From NCBI GenBank assembly GCA_039707465.1, contig CM077647.1:173104663-173168662 (forward strand): a DNA stretch of 64,000 nt, given 5' to 3'. The stretch comes from Rhabdophis nuchalis. Lineage: Eukaryota; Chordata; Lepidosauria; Squamata; Natricidae. The notes under the pieces are model-generated. The model was not told the DNA's origin. It saw only the letters and a list, made by a program, of their open reading frames with translations, and did not search any database. The position numbers and the translations under genes are program-made. Positions 32,512 to 44,096 of the stretch are shown here, one piece after another (the stretch's first letter is position 1; every line of letters starts with the position of its first letter).

Positions 32512-32536
32512 TTATGCGTTTATGTGAAACGCATAA
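32512..32536. repeat. 10-bp inverted repeat after the G-run
   Basis: TTATGCGTTT and AAACGCATAA separated by ATGTG form a perfect hairpin right after the 18-G run. Its origin is not clear. Confidence 0.6.
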
Positions 32537-32867
32537 AACTGCTCATGTAAGACTAACTTAATAGGACCCTACAGTGTTCAGCTATTTCTACTCTGCCCAT
32601 AACTTTTTCATTAACACATGGTGACTTGAACATTTATGTGCAATTCACCTGTGGCTTAGAAATGGCGCCTTATGGCTTAGTAAGCATTCCATTCTTCCTT
32701 TTTCTTTAAAAAAATTGTTCAAGGAAAATGTTTGGTCTCCAACGCAGCGATTGAAGTTTTATTCTCGGTGCATGTTTTCTTTCCCTTATCTTTAAACTCT
32801 TCCCTAAACTGTTTATAAATAACTAATTTACTCACTGCACTGTAAACTGGCCATTTCCCCCCACCCC

Positions 32868-33306
32868 AAAGGATGAGAGACCGCCTCCTACCACATTCCT
32901 CCCTTCGACCTGTCCGCTCTCACAGAGTTGGCCTTCTCAGGGTGCCATCAGCCGGTCAATGCCGACTGGCGACCCCCAGGGGGAGAGCCTTCTCTGTGGT
33001 GGGTCCGACATTCTGGAACGACCTTCCCCCCGATATCCGTACCATCACGGACCTACGTCTCTTCCGTCGGATGGTAAAAGCTCATTTCTTTCGTCTTGCC
33101 GGCCTGACATAGATTAGGGACTTTCAATTCATTATTTATGTTTTTAACTATTTATTCAATTTTAGCACAGTCTCATTGATTTAATTGTTTTTTAAATTTT
33201 GTATATTGTGTGGGTTTTTTTATCCTTCTGTGCACCGCCCTGAGTCCCTTTTGGTGAAAAGGGCAGTATATAAATTGAAAATAAAGTAAAGTAAAGTAAA
33301 GTAAAG
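32868..33306 (+). mobile_element. CR1/L3-type LINE 3' end with AAAGT tail
   Basis: A diverged C-terminal fragment (RDRLLPHSSLRPVRSHRVGLLRVPSAGQCRL) followed by the 3' UTR 'tgcaccgccctgagtccctttt' and a (TAAAG)n tail. Confidence 0.8.
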
Positions 33307-34020
33307 AAGAAGAATACTGCTAAATCCACTGCAAACATCTGGCATGCTGTATAAAGAACCCTAATAATAAAGTGTCTATAGAGATTCTCAATCATCAAGG
33401 TCATGGTTGTCCCAAATGCAATTGGACTTTCTTGAGTCATTTTCCTTGAAAATGTTTCATTTCTCATCCTTCTTGGAAGCTTCTTGAAAGTGAAAAGTTC
33501 TCAAGGGAAGAATCAAGTTTTCTTTGGAAAAGCAGTTTTGGGACATAATGATAAGGCATTTGACTCTTGACTTCCATGCACTATTGTTTGTGTGCATGTA
33601 TTTCTGTATTGTGCCATAAAAATCATGTTGATAATATATGTGCAAGGAAACTTATAGGTGGAGAAGTAACAACACCACACAAAATATCTAGAACAAAAAA
33701 TGATCTTGGTCTGCATTCAGTTCATTTTGGGATTCTTCAAAAGTTCATATTAAAGCGGAAATATGTATAAAACTTTTCCTGAACTTAGATGTGCCGCTGT
33801 TTTCATGGGTTTTTTTTTAACATGCCTCTCTCAAACATTCTCACTGCTTGTTTATCATTTGTCCCCTTGAATCACTTTTGTGATTCAAACCAAAATTAAC
33901 TTAAAGGTTGCTTTCACTTTTCTTAAAACTGAAAAGTTGTAAAGTTAAATCAACATTGTAGGGAGCATGCAAGAAAAGTGGGAAGCAAATGCACTGGTGA
34001 GTTCTTTTATCTCAACCAGT
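33307..34020. other. Upstream duplicon flank of VH-8
   Basis: Contains the block 'aacaccacacaaaat...gatcttggtctgcattcag' repeated upstream of VH-9 (38230), VH-12 (51940), and near 5400, 54900 and 57370. No gene. Confidence 0.6.
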
Positions 34021-34028
34021 ATGTAAAT
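34021..34028 (+). promoter_or_regulatory. Octamer-like promoter element of VH-8
   Basis: ATGTAAAT, group B context. Confidence 0.75.
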
Positions 34029-34158
34029 CAAGTCCCAATTTCCCCCTTAAAAGAGCCAGTCAGTTCTCCTCCTCAGGCTACACCCACAAAACAAAGTTTG
34101 TGCACTTTTCCCGAATCCTTTCTGATCAACTCCCCACCATTGGTTGCACAGAGCAAAA

Positions 34159-34590
34159 ATGCTTCTTTGGCTGAATTTGCTGCCCTTACTGGCAGTCCTC
34201 CATGGTAATTGTTTCCCCCCTGTTCTGCTTCTTTCCTTTTTAATTCTTGTATACTGGAGAGCTTATTGATACACCTTTCTTTTCAGGTGCCAAGTCTCAA
34301 GTCCAGTTGGTGGACTCTGGAGGGGACGTGAGAAGACCTGGGGAGTCCCTCCGTCTCTCCTGCCAAGCGTCTGGATTCACCTTCAGCAGCTACTGGATGG
34401 CTTGGGTGAGACAGGCTCCAGGGAAAGGACTGGAATGGGTTGGAGATATAAATCCAGCATCAAGTACAATTCGCTATGCAGACAAAGTGAAGGGACGCTT
34501 CACCACCTCCAGGGACAATGCCAAAAGCCAGCTGTATCTGCAAATGAACAATCTGAAAGAAGACACAGCTGTCTATTACTGTGCAAAATA
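34159..34590 (+). CDS. IGHV: VH-8: IGHV segment, open, group B leader
   Basis: Ig heavy-chain V segment. Exon 1 is 34159-34204 ([16 protein letters not shown]), the intron 82 bp, and the V exon 34287-34590. Residues Cys23, Trp41 and Cys104 are kept. Two oddities: Asp replaces Glu in LVDSGG, and one codon is missing in framework 3 ([11 protein letters not shown]; relatives have an extra acidic residue). The frame is retained, but the loop before Cys104 is one residue short, which may affect folding. RSS is good. Confidence 0.92.
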
Positions 34591-34629
34591 CACAGTGAAA
34601 GGAAGTGAATCTGAAGCCCATCAAGAACT
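34591..34629 (+). promoter_or_regulatory. RSS of VH-8, 23-bp spacer
   Basis: CACAGTG, 23-bp spacer, TCAAGAACT (34621-34629). Confidence 0.9.
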
Positions 34630-35005
34630 TTCTCTGCCTGAGCAGCTCTCCAAAATGATTCACACAAGTCTGTCTTTGTGTTCTATTCATGTTCTATTTG
34701 AATTGTACTGCTGCCTTCTTTTATTGTTTGAAATTCCATCCCTTTTGGCTCTTTGATCAGTCCCATAACATCCACACTGCCAACCTAGATTTTTACTTAA
34801 TACAAGGTAACCCTGCCCATTTTCCCAACCATTAAAAAAGTTTTTGTATCATCTATCATGACAGCCCCCTAATCTATTTGTGTCTCTCTCTGTTTGTGTC
34901 TGTTAAAAATTATTATATGAGTAGAGAAATCTCTTTTATCCAAATATATTTGTAAATTAAGGAGCAATAGACAATGGCTTCTCAAGTAACCTCTATCTAT
35001 CATCT
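34630..35005. other. 3' flank of VH-8
   Basis: Homologous to the VH-1 and VH-7 3' flanks, ending in a short ATCT run interrupted by a hAT-like element. Confidence 0.6.
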
Positions 35006-35013
35006 ATCTACAG

Positions 35014-35127
35014 CAGGGGTCTCCAACCTTTGCAACTTTAAGTCTGAAGGACTTCAGCTCCCAGACTTTTCCAGTCAGCAAAGCTGAAGTCCTTCAGACT
35101 TAAAGTTACAAAGGTTGGAGACCCCTG
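35014..35127. mobile_element. 114-bp hAT-like MITE with 8-bp TSD
   Basis: Inverted termini CAGGGGTCTCCAACCTTTG / CAAAGGTTGGAGACCCCTG flanked by ATCTACAG on both sides (35006-35013 and 35128-35135). The arms extend inward ('taagtctgaaggact' and its complement). It has no coding capacity. Confidence 0.9.
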
Positions 35128-35135
35128 ATCTACAG

Positions 35136-35359
<224 letters not shown>

Positions 35360-35399
35360 ATTTCTATCATCCATTAATCTGCCAACCCACTCATCCATC

Positions 35400-36430
35400 C
35401 ATTTATCAATCACCTTTTTTTTTTTTTAAAGAACCACCTCCTCTTGTCTGTAATGCAAAGATAAAGTAAAAGATTTGCCTTGTCCAGTCATGTCCAACTG
35501 TAGGAGTGGTGCTCAAGTCCATTTCTTTGACAAATGAGCCAGCATTGTCCAAAGAAATTTCAAGGTCAAATGGTCAGCATGATTATATGCTGAGGCACAT
35601 GGAACACTGTTATCATCCAACCAAAGCGGTACCTATTTATCTACTCACATTTTTCATGCTTTTGAACTGTTAGGTGGGCAGGAGCTGAGGCAAGGACATG
35701 AGCTTGCTTCATTATGAGAAATTCAGGTCTCGAACATGGCCTGTCCCCTTGCCAGCTGACAAGCTCAGTGTCTTTAACCAAAGGACCACCCTAAAGATGC
35801 TTTTTCAAGACACAACTAGACTATTTTGTTTTTATTTGAAGACATTAAACTTCTCATCCAAGAAATGTCTTCAGGATGATCTTTCTAAATATCCAAACGG
35901 CCATTCTCATATTGAGGAAACATCTGGATTTAAAGAATCTCCTCAGAGGATTAGGAAAATGTGTCCTCTCCTCACTCTGGACACCAGGGGGCAATGTTGA
36001 AACATGAAACTCCATGACTTACGGGTGAGGGAATAAATTAATTCTAAATAAATATTATCTAATTTTAGAAATGTGACGGTTTTTTTTTTTTCTAATTGCC
36101 CCCTGAAAATCTCTGAAAAAAAGTCAACAGAAAAACACACAGTCATGATTTGTGGTTTTGGTGATTAGAAAAAAAAAAAGGATAATAGAAAAACATGAGC
36201 TCTTTTAAGTTAAAATTAAAATGTACTTATATTTGCTGCAAAAGAAACACTGACATCCTTTTTTCTATTTCTTTTCATTGTCTAAAGTTTCCTCCCTCCC
36301 TCCCTTCCTTCCTTCCTTCCTTCCTTTCTTCCTTCCTTCTCATCCATCCTTCTTTTCACAAAGTTGTTTATTATTATGTTATATTCTAAACAATTTTGGT
36401 GACTTTCTATAATTGCCATTGTTATTATTA
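35400..36430. other. V-duplicon flank (copy of 3700 and 11831 blocks)
   Basis: 35430-35600 repeats the post-microsatellite block and 35872-36060 the 3' block with 'ggacaccagggggcaatg'. No gene; a CCTT-rich run lies at 36290-36350. Confidence 0.6.
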
Positions 36431-36439
36431 TTACTTTAC

Positions 36440-37790
36440 TTATATACTTTATTCATTAAACATGAAACTCAGCCAATTGAACATTTAAAAATGCATTACA
36501 AATACCATTGACTGGTGCTAATGGTTGATACGGTTTGCTGCCAGCATCCTAGGTTATCAACCAAGCACCTTCTTAAAATATATGATTTTCCAAGTAGCAC
36601 AGTTTTTTGCAGTGCCGCTGGTGTTATTGTAGGAAGCTGAAATTTGTTGATGTATCTTGTAAAATTCTTGGACATGGTGCCAAGTGCCCCACCATGACAA
36701 TGGGTGTCACTGTGACATGCTTCATCCATAGCTGTGTAGTTTCGATGGCCAGGTCGCGATATTTCATGATTTTTTCTAGTTCTTTTTCTTTGACTCTGGC
36801 ATGTCCAGGAATAGCTATATCAAATAAACTGTACACTTTGGCCCTCTACAACCATGATATCTGGTGTGTTGTGCTCCAAATGACGATCTGTTCATATTCG
36901 GAATTGCCACAAGATCTTCACCTTCTCATTTTCGATAGCTTTTTCCACTTTGTGTTCCCATGACTTTCTGGATACAGGTAAATCATATTTTTTACATAAT
37001 GACCAGAGGTTTAATTTACCAACTCAATCATGTCCAGCTTTGTAATCAGTTTGTGTGATTTTGCTGCATTCACATATTAAATGTGAATCAGTTTCGGCTT
37101 TGTTATTGCAAAGTTGGCAGTTTGGGTTGTCAGTGGATTTTTGTATCGTCGCTTTCATGGCATTAGTTTGTAGTGCTTGTTCTTGAGCGGCCAGTATTAA
37201 ACCTTCCGTTTCTTTCTTGATTGTTCCCATCTTAAGCCATGTCCATGTCAAGTTGTCATCACATTTTCCTTCAATGTTTTTCAAGTGCTGTCCATGCAAA
37301 GCTTTGGTTTTCCATCTATTTAATCTATCATCCAGCTGTTTTTCCTTATATTCTGCCTTTGTTTCTGTTGTTTTTATGCTGTTCTCCATTTTCACAGCCT
37401 GCAGCAATTTTTCTGTACTTTGGTTAATCATTCAAGCTTCGTTTTTCTTCTTCTACAGTTTGATGGATTTGCAATAGCCCCCTGCCCCCTATTTTTCTTG
37501 GCAGGTACAACTTCATGGATGTAAAGTGTGGTACATATTCAAAAGTTTGCATGTTTTCCGGTCCAGGTTTTCCTGTTCAACCAAAGTCCAGTTGATGATT
37601 CCAGCTGAATAGTGTATCACTAGAACTGCCCATGTATTCATGGCTTTAATTATGTTTCCAGCATTCAGCTTTGATTTTAATATTTTGCAGATGATGGTCT
37701 TTGTATCTGTTTTTTCCCCCCATTTTTCCTCACTGCATGTATAATATAGCACATTTTTCAAGTTGTTGTTGTTGTTGTTGTTATTGATCA
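36440..37790 (-). mobile_element. R4/Dong-like LINE C-terminal fragment
   Basis: Minus-strand broken frames: LNAGNIIKAMNTWAVLVIHYSAGIINWTLVEQENLDRKTCKLL (37513-37869), then TKALHGQHLKN and a zinc-finger-like CQLCNNKAETDSHLICEC (37024-37431). The RT-downstream helix and CCHC pattern resemble R2/R4-superfamily non-LTR elements; the clade is my judgement by eye. It is dead. Confidence 0.55.
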
Positions 37791-37856
37791 TTTTTATGGC
37801 TGTCCATATTGGTGAATCAACTCTGGGCAAGTAAACACACAAAATATCATCTAGAA

Positions 37857-38218
37857 CAGTGTTTTTCAACCTTTTTTGTGCAAAGGCACACTTTTTTCAT
37901 GAAAAAAATCACGAGGCACACCACCACCATTAGAAAATGTTAAAAAAATTTAACTCTGTGCCTATATTGACTATATATAAAGTACTTCTCTTAAATAGGA
38001 ATCAAATAAACACAAAGAAATTATTTTATAATTACTTTATTATGAAATAATAAAGTATTTTATAATTGTTCATATTTCTGTTTACTTACTCAGTGTGAAA
38101 CCTGGGCCTTTTTGGCTGAACACAAAGCTGATATTGGAATTGGAATTTTTCCCACGGCACACCAGACAATATCTCACGGCACACTAGTGTGCCACGGCAC
38201 AGTGGTTGAAAAACACTG
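37857..38218. mobile_element. 362-bp hAT-like element with perfect 8-bp TSD
   Basis: Termini CAGTGTTTTTCAACC and GGTTGAAAAACACTG are exact inverted repeats. ATCTAGAA flanks both ends (37849-37856, 38219-38226). No transposase. It is inserted in the shared upstream block of VH-9 ('atctagaacaaa'). Confidence 0.93.
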
Positions 38219-38226
38219 ATCTAGAA

Positions 38227-38530
38227 CAAAAAAAATGATCTTGGTCTGCATTCAGTTCTTTTGGGGATTCTTCAAAAGGTCATATTAAAGGGGAAAATGT
38301 ATAAAACCTTTCCTGAACTTAGAGGTGCCGCTGTTTTCATGTTTTTTAACAGGCCTCTTTCAAATATTCTTAATGCTTGAATCAATTATGTACTTCAAAC
38401 CAACTCTAACTTAAAGGTTGCTTTCACTTTTCTTAAAACTGAAAAGTTCTAAAGTTAAATCAACACTGTAGGGAGCATGCAAGAAAACTGTAAGGCGAAT
38501 GCACTGGAGAGTTCTTTTAGCTCAACCAAT
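38227..38530. other. Upstream duplicon flank of VH-9
   Basis: Matches the upstream flank of VH-8 and VH-5 ('cttttcttaaaactgaaaag'). No gene. Confidence 0.6.
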
Positions 38531-38538
38531 ATGTAAAT
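38531..38538 (+). promoter_or_regulatory. Octamer-like promoter element of VH-9
   Basis: ATGTAAAT in the group B context, 126 bp before the leader. Confidence 0.75.
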
Positions 38539-38664
38539 CAAGTCACAATTTTCCCCTGAAAAGAGCCAGTTTTCATTTTCAGGCCACACCCACCTAAACA
38601 AAGTTTGTGCACTTTCCCGAATCCTTTCTGATCAACTCCCCACCATTCATTGCCCAGACCAAAA

Positions 38665-39101
38665 ATGCTTCAGTGGCTGAACTTGCTGTCCTTACTGGCA
38701 GTCCTCCATGGTAATTGTTTCCTCCCTATGCAGCTTCTTTCCATTTTAATTCTTGTACACAGGAGAGATTATCGATGCAGCTTTCTTTTTAGGTGCCAAA
38801 TCTCAAGTACACTTGGTGGAGTCTGGAGGGGATGTGAGAAGACCGGGGGAGTCCCTCCGTCTGTCCTGCCAAACCTCCGGATTCACCTTCAGCAACGATG
38901 CTATGGACTGGGTGAGACAGGCCCCAGGGAAAAGACTGGAATGGGTGGCCTACATAGGAACATACTCATCTCCAATAGTCTACTCAGACAAAGTCAGGGG
39001 ACGTTTCACTATCTCCAGGGATGATTCCAACAGCCAGCTGTATCTGCAAATGAACCGCCTGAAATCTGAAGACACGGCAGTTTATTACTGTGTGACAGAG
39101 T
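38665..39101 (+). CDS. IGHV: VH-9: IGHV segment, open, with a 12-bp-spacer RSS
   Basis: Ig heavy-chain V segment. Exon 1 is 38665-38710 ([16 protein letters not shown]), the intron 82 bp, and the V exon 38793-39101. Conserved residues are present: [38 protein letters not shown]. Distinctive features are CDR1 SNDAMD and CDR2 [10 protein letters not shown]. Promoter and splice sites look normal and no coding lesion was seen. The RSS, however, has a 12-bp spacer instead of 23. Under the 12/23 rule and the usual tetrapod layout (VH-23, 12-DH-12, 23-JH), it should no longer join DH but could join JH directly. Confidence 0.93.
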
Positions 39102-39129
39102 CACAGTGAGAGGAAGTGAATCAAGAACC
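39102..39129 (+). promoter_or_regulatory. RSS of VH-9 with 12-bp spacer
   Basis: CACAGTG (39102-39108), 12-bp spacer AGAGGAAGTGAA, TCAAGAACC (39121-39129). Compared with VH-1, precisely the 11 bases TCTGAAGCCCA are missing and everything else is identical. Confidence 0.93.
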
Positions 39130-39462
39130 TTCTCATCAGAGTAGCTCTACAAATTGAGTGTTAAGGTTTTGACTAATGAATCCAAGAACTATGATGCTAA
39201 GATCTTCTTCAAAGAACTTCTTTATTGGATACATCATATCGGCACGATCCAATGCAAAACCAACTCTAAATGTTTCCCGCGGTTCAGTATAATTAAAATA
39301 GGAAATAACTCCCCAAACATCACAGGTCACATTGGCCAATTAAGAGTTGTCATGTCATTGTATGTGTCCCTATTTTCCCGTTTCACCATATCCTATTCTT
39401 TCAATAAAGCATCCAGATCTACACGCACCGTCTGTTTTATAGGAGAATAGGTGATTTTAGCT

Positions 39463-41199
39463 CAGGGGTGAAATCCTCCTGGTTTGGCCAGGTTCGACCA
39501 AATTGGCAGTGACGATTGGCATCATTTCTCCAAACTGGTGGTAAAAATTCCTGGTAGCTCCACCCATGCCTGTCTGGTTGCCCTGTCACCCAGTTGCCAT
39601 TCACCTCTTCCAGCCACTTGACCCACCCACCTGTTCTGACTCTCTCCTTCACAAGACGAATAACTAAACTGACTGCTTTTTGGCTGCTTGCCCGGACTGA
39701 CCTTGAAGCTTCTTGACAAAAGAATACACCACGACTTGAGACACGAAAGCTCTGACTCTGCAAATTATATGTTGTTCCCTGCAACCATTCCCTTAACAGA
39801 GGCTTTCTTTTAAAGCCTCTTGGGAGGGGCCAGTCAATTAGGCATCTGAGACTGATTACCTCCTCTGTGTTCACCTCTCTTGTAATTGACGCTGCCTTCT
39901 CTCGATCCTTCTTAGCCTGATATCAGGGACAAACTGGGTTTGATCCTCTCCACTACTCCAAGCCCCAGTTGCCTCCTGTTGCCTAGCCAGGCTCTCTGCT
40001 CTCTCACTCTCGGCCTCCTCCTCTAGAGCAGACTCATAAGACTCCTCACTAGAGGAGTCCATCAGCAGCTCATCCGAAGCCGGCTGAGCCACAACACCCA
40101 CCCAATTTGAACATTTATCCCTCCGTTCACAGCAGAGCTGCTGCAGTATGCCTTTTAAGATAGTTCCCAGTTGGGAAGAGGCTGGGGGGAACCATAAAGG
40201 GAGCAGCAGCACTGCTGTGAATGGAGGGAGAAACATACAGATTTTCTCTGCTGCATTTAACATTGAATTCTGTGGCAGAGACAATCTGAACATTTTCCCC
40301 TCCGTTCACAGAAAAGTTTTATTTTTATTTTATTTTATTAAATTTATACCCCGCCCTTCTCCTTGTTAGGACCCAGGGCGGCGCACAGGCATTATTAAAA
40401 CCACAAAATACAATATCAATTAAAATATATTAAATTAATAGACCCGTGCTAAAACCCATGTTAAAACCGTACCAAATTAATTTATTTTTAAAAAGTCAGA
40501 AGTAGGGGCTATCCTAGGCCGGCTTGTTGGAATAGATACGTCTTAAGATGTTGGCGGAAGAGGCGGAGGTCCGAGATAGTGCAAAGGTCGGGGGATAGGT
40601 CATTCCAGAGGGCCGGGTCCGCCACAGAGAAGGCCCTTCCCCTGGGTGTCGCCAAACGGCATTGCCCCGCTGACGGCACCCGGAGAAGACCCTCTCTGTG
40701 GGAGCGGATCGGACGAAGGGATGTATGGGGCAGGAGGCGGTCTCGTATATAGCTAGGCCCCGAGCCATGGAGCGATTTAAAGATGGTCGTTGCAGCAGCC
40801 CGTTCCTTTAAGGGAGTCCCTTGGAGGTAGGGAGGCAGGGGGAATAGAGGGAGAAATGTTTGGATTGTCTCTGCCACAGAATTAAATATTAAATGCAGCA
40901 GAGAGAATCCAAACATTTTCCCCTCTGTTCACAGCAGAGCTGCTGCAACCTGTCCATTTAAGGTAGACCCAGGGAGGGAGGAGGGACCATAAAAGGAGCA
41001 ACAGCTCCACTGTGAAAGGACTCATACACACATTTTTTTTCCTACCAGGTTCTGTGGGTGTGGCTTGGTGCAGGGCATGTGACTGAGTGGGCACAGCCAT
41101 AAGTGACAATGAATTGGCCATGTCCACTCAGTCACAAGACATCACCACCAAGCCACGCCCACAGAACTGGTATTAAAAAAGAAATGAATTTCACCACTG
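39463..41199. mobile_element. 1.7-kb hAT-like non-autonomous element with nested insertions
   Basis: Left end 'caggggtgaaatcc', right end 'aatttcaccactg', flanked by TTTTAGCT (39455-39462) and GTTTAGCT (41200-41207), 7 of 8 matching. Inside are GC-rich unrecognised sequence, a minus-strand frame around 39871-40293 with an acidic Ser/Glu-rich stretch of unknown nature, and a CR1 fragment (40320-40800). Confidence 0.65.
40320..40800 (-). mobile_element. CR1/L3-type LINE fragment, nested
   Basis: Minus strand; 3' UTR ('ccctgggtcc' sense) and ATAAA-type tail at 40320, C-terminal coding remnant (YIRDRLLPHTSLRPIRSHREGLLRVPSAGQ) at 40510-40800. Confidence 0.8.
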
Positions 41200-41249
41200 G
41201 TTTAGCTGAATGTCGAGCTGCACAGACTAAGGTGTAGTGGGGACAGAAC

Positions 41250-41800
41250 AAGAGTAATTGGTGGGCTCTCCAGGCACTTCTCCAAGTCTCTATCCACCGC
41301 CTGTAGAGTTGACCTTGATTCCCACAAGAAAATTCTGTGTTTTGTCTAGCAACACATTTCATCTTCCCTCCCCCTCCCTACTCTGTATGGCAATGTTGCC
41401 AAAGTGGTCTCTGACACTTAGTTCATTAGAGATGAGTACTCCTAGGTCCTTGACAGAGTGGGGGTCATCTACGAGGTTGTATCCACCCAGCTTATATTTT
41501 GTGTTCTGATTTTTTTTTTGTCAATATGTAATTTGTTCAATAACAAACTGACCAATTTGGTGTTTTTTTTGAGATTTGAAGTTGCCAATTGTTTGACCAT
41601 TCCGACACATAGTCGAGGTCTTTTTGAAGAGTAGCAGTATTGTCGGTGGTGTTGAATAGTTTTACATCATCAGTGAAGAGTGAACACCATTGCTTATAAT
41701 ATGATTGCAAAGGTCATTTATGTAAAGTATGAAGAGTCTTGGTCCTAAAACACTACCTTGGGGAACACCGCTGTTAACTGGTGCAGGGTTTGACAGGGTG
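41250..41800 (-). mobile_element. Decayed LINE reverse transcriptase fragment
   Basis: Read on the minus strand in broken frames: [21 protein letters not shown], then a decayed palm/thumb (WSNNWQLQI, YKLGGYNLVDD, VKDLGVLISNELS). This is a CR1/L2-type RT core with many lesions. Flanking 41800-42090 shows nothing identifiable beyond upstream V flank. Confidence 0.6.
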
Positions 41801-42089
41801 CTCCATATTCTCAGTTCTTTTGGTGTTTTTTTTTAAAGGGCATGTTACACGGGGGGAAAATGTAAAATCTTTTCTAATCTCAGATGTGCGATTCTTCTCA
41901 TGTTCTATTTCTAACATGTTCTCTTTCAAAAATGCTTAGTACGAGTTCATCATCTGTAATCTTGAATCACTTTTCAGAAGGAATGACAATTTTCAAGTCT
42001 TAGTTTTAATTGTTGCCGTTTTAGCCATTTAGTCCTGCGCAACTCTTAGCGATTTTATAGGCTAACACAATTTACTTTATTTTGTTTTT

Positions 42090-42224
42090 TTTATAAATAA
42101 TTTATTTATTCTTATAAAAAGAAAATCATACAAACATAATTTTAAACATATTGCCGTCACAGCGCGAGAAAGCAATAACATTTAAATAACCAAACTTAAC
42201 ATTACAGTCCTAATAGTAGACCTA

Positions 42225-42270
<46 letters not shown>

Positions 42271-43810
42271 TTTTATTTCTAACCCGCTCTCTCTCCCCGA
42301 AGGGACTCGAGGCAGGGCACAGGGAATTAAAAACAACTAAAATCAACAAAGTACAAAATTAAAAATACAAATATAAATAAATGACTAAACTAAATAAAAA
42401 TAGATTAAACAAATAACCCTGCGCTAAAATCCCTTACAATATCCCCTAACCTTAAAAGAGACTACCCTAGGCCGGCCAAGTGAAAAAGATGTGTTTTTAG
42501 TTTTAGGCGGAAGGAGCGGAGGTCCGTGGTTGTTCTAATGTCGGGGGGAAGGTCGTTCCAGAGGGCAGGGCCCGCCACAGAGAGAGCCCTTCCCCTGGGC
42601 GTCGCCCGCTGACAAAGTCTAGTGGACGGCACACGGAGAAGTCCCTCTCTGTGGGAGCGAATCGGCCGTGAGGATGTATGGGGTAGGATCCGATCCCGCA
42701 GATAACTAGGTCCCGAGCCATGGAGCGCTTTGAAGATGATAACTAACACCTTGAAGCGCACCCGAAAGACGACAGGTAGCCAGTGCAGCTCACGCAAGAG
42801 CGGTGTAACGTGGGTAAACCTAGGGGTTCCCATTATTGCTCGCGCGGCTGCGTTCTGGACCAACTGAAGTCTCCGGGTGCACCTCAAGGGGAGCCCCATG
42901 TAGAGAGAGTTGCAATAGTCCAGTCGGGATGTCACGAGAGCATGAGTGACTGTGCGAAGGGCGTCCCGATCCAATAGGGGGCGCAACTGGTGTACCAGGC
43001 TAACCTGGTAAAACGCCCTCCTGGCCACGGCTGTCACTTGATCTTCCATGGACAGCCGGGTATCCAGGAGGACACCCAAGTTGCGCGCCCCATCCACAGG
43101 GGCAAGATGTTCGCCCCCTATGGCCAGAGATGGAATCAGCTGGTTGAATCGGGCAGCAGGAAACCACAGCCACTCGGTCTTGGTCGGGTTGAGCTTGAGT
43201 CCGTTACTTCCCATCCAGATCCGCACGGCCTAATATTTAACACCAACATTTACACTATATACAGCCCATCTAGTTAACCTACCTACTTCATCAATTCTTA
43301 TTCGTCCTTTAATTTCTGATTGATATTATTTACCAATATCCGATTTAAACATATATTATTGCTTCAGTTGTTATTATTCTGTCGTTCCCGTATCCAGTTA
43401 TACCACCTCTTCCACGAGTTATAGAATTCTGAGTCCTTTTTTCCTTTAATTAATTTTGTTAATCTGTCTGATTCTGCGCACTCATTAATTTTATTTATTA
43501 CTGCCCTATCCATCGGTATTTGATCACTCTTCCATTCCTGGGCAAATGCCAATCTTGCCGCGATAATTATGTGCAACACCAAAAACCATATCTCCATGTT
43601 GATATCTGGGGGTTTGAGTCCTAACAGGAAGGTTTCAGGTTTCAAATCTAATCGATGTTGGGTGATTTCTATTAACCACTGCCTGATCTTTTCCCAGTAT
43701 TTAATCGCCATTGGGCAGGTCCACCACTGACGGAAATAGGTCCCCTCTCTGTGGCCACATTTCCAGCAATTAGGCATGGTCCCAGGGAACATTCTGGCAA
43801 ACAATTTACT
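42090..43810 (-). mobile_element. L1 ORF2 C-terminal fragment, interrupted by CR1
   Basis: Minus-strand frame 43804-43364 (MFARMFPGTMPNCWKCGHREGTYFRQWWTCP...) has the CxxC...HxxxxC-like zinc region at the C-terminus of L1 ORF2 proteins. The L1 3' UTR continues at 42090-42226 beyond an inserted CR1 copy (42227-43232). So the L1 fragment is older than the CR1. Confidence 0.7.
42227..43232 (-). mobile_element. CR1/L3-type LINE, nested in L1
   Basis: Minus strand, (AAT)n tail at 42227-42267, 3' UTR, and a 254-residue open C-terminal ORF2 fragment (43226-42462) starting RIWMGSNGLKLNPTKTEW. Short CCTAAT-like direct repeats flank it. Confidence 0.9.
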
Positions 43811-43970
43811 TTATTTTGGAAGGGTTTTAATTCCCATAAGGTAAAAGCTGCCTTCGCTTTTCCTAACACTGAAAAGTTAGTTGGAAACCAAGAACTGTAG
43901 GGAGTTGTACAAGGAAACTATAAGGTGGATGCACTGAGGAAGTCTTTTATCTCAACCAATACGTAAATCA
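43810..43970. other. Upstream flank of VH-10
   Basis: Contains the group B-like pre-promoter block ('gctgccttcgcttttcctaac...ctgaaaag'). Confidence 0.55.
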
Positions 43971-43978
43971 AGTCACAA
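43971..43978 (+). promoter_or_regulatory. Variant octamer of VH-10
   Basis: ACGTAAAT, one further change from the local ATGTAAAT. Confidence 0.6.
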
Positions 43979-44096
43979 TTTCCCCTTTAAAGAAGCCAGT
44001 TGGTTTTCCTTTCAGGCTACACCCACCAACACAAAGTTGTGCATTTCCCTAAGTTCTATCCTTTCAACTCCCCACAATTCATTACAGGGTGAAAAA

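Noticed and set aside
39871..40293. Minus-strand frame with an acidic Ser/Glu stretch, possibly a host or transposase exon.
   Set aside because: It lies inside a non-autonomous hAT-like element, has no motif I can name, and lacks gene structure.
42227..43232. The 254-residue frame as a possible host gene.
   Set aside because: Clear C-terminal CR1/L3 ORF2 sequence with several paralogues in the same window.
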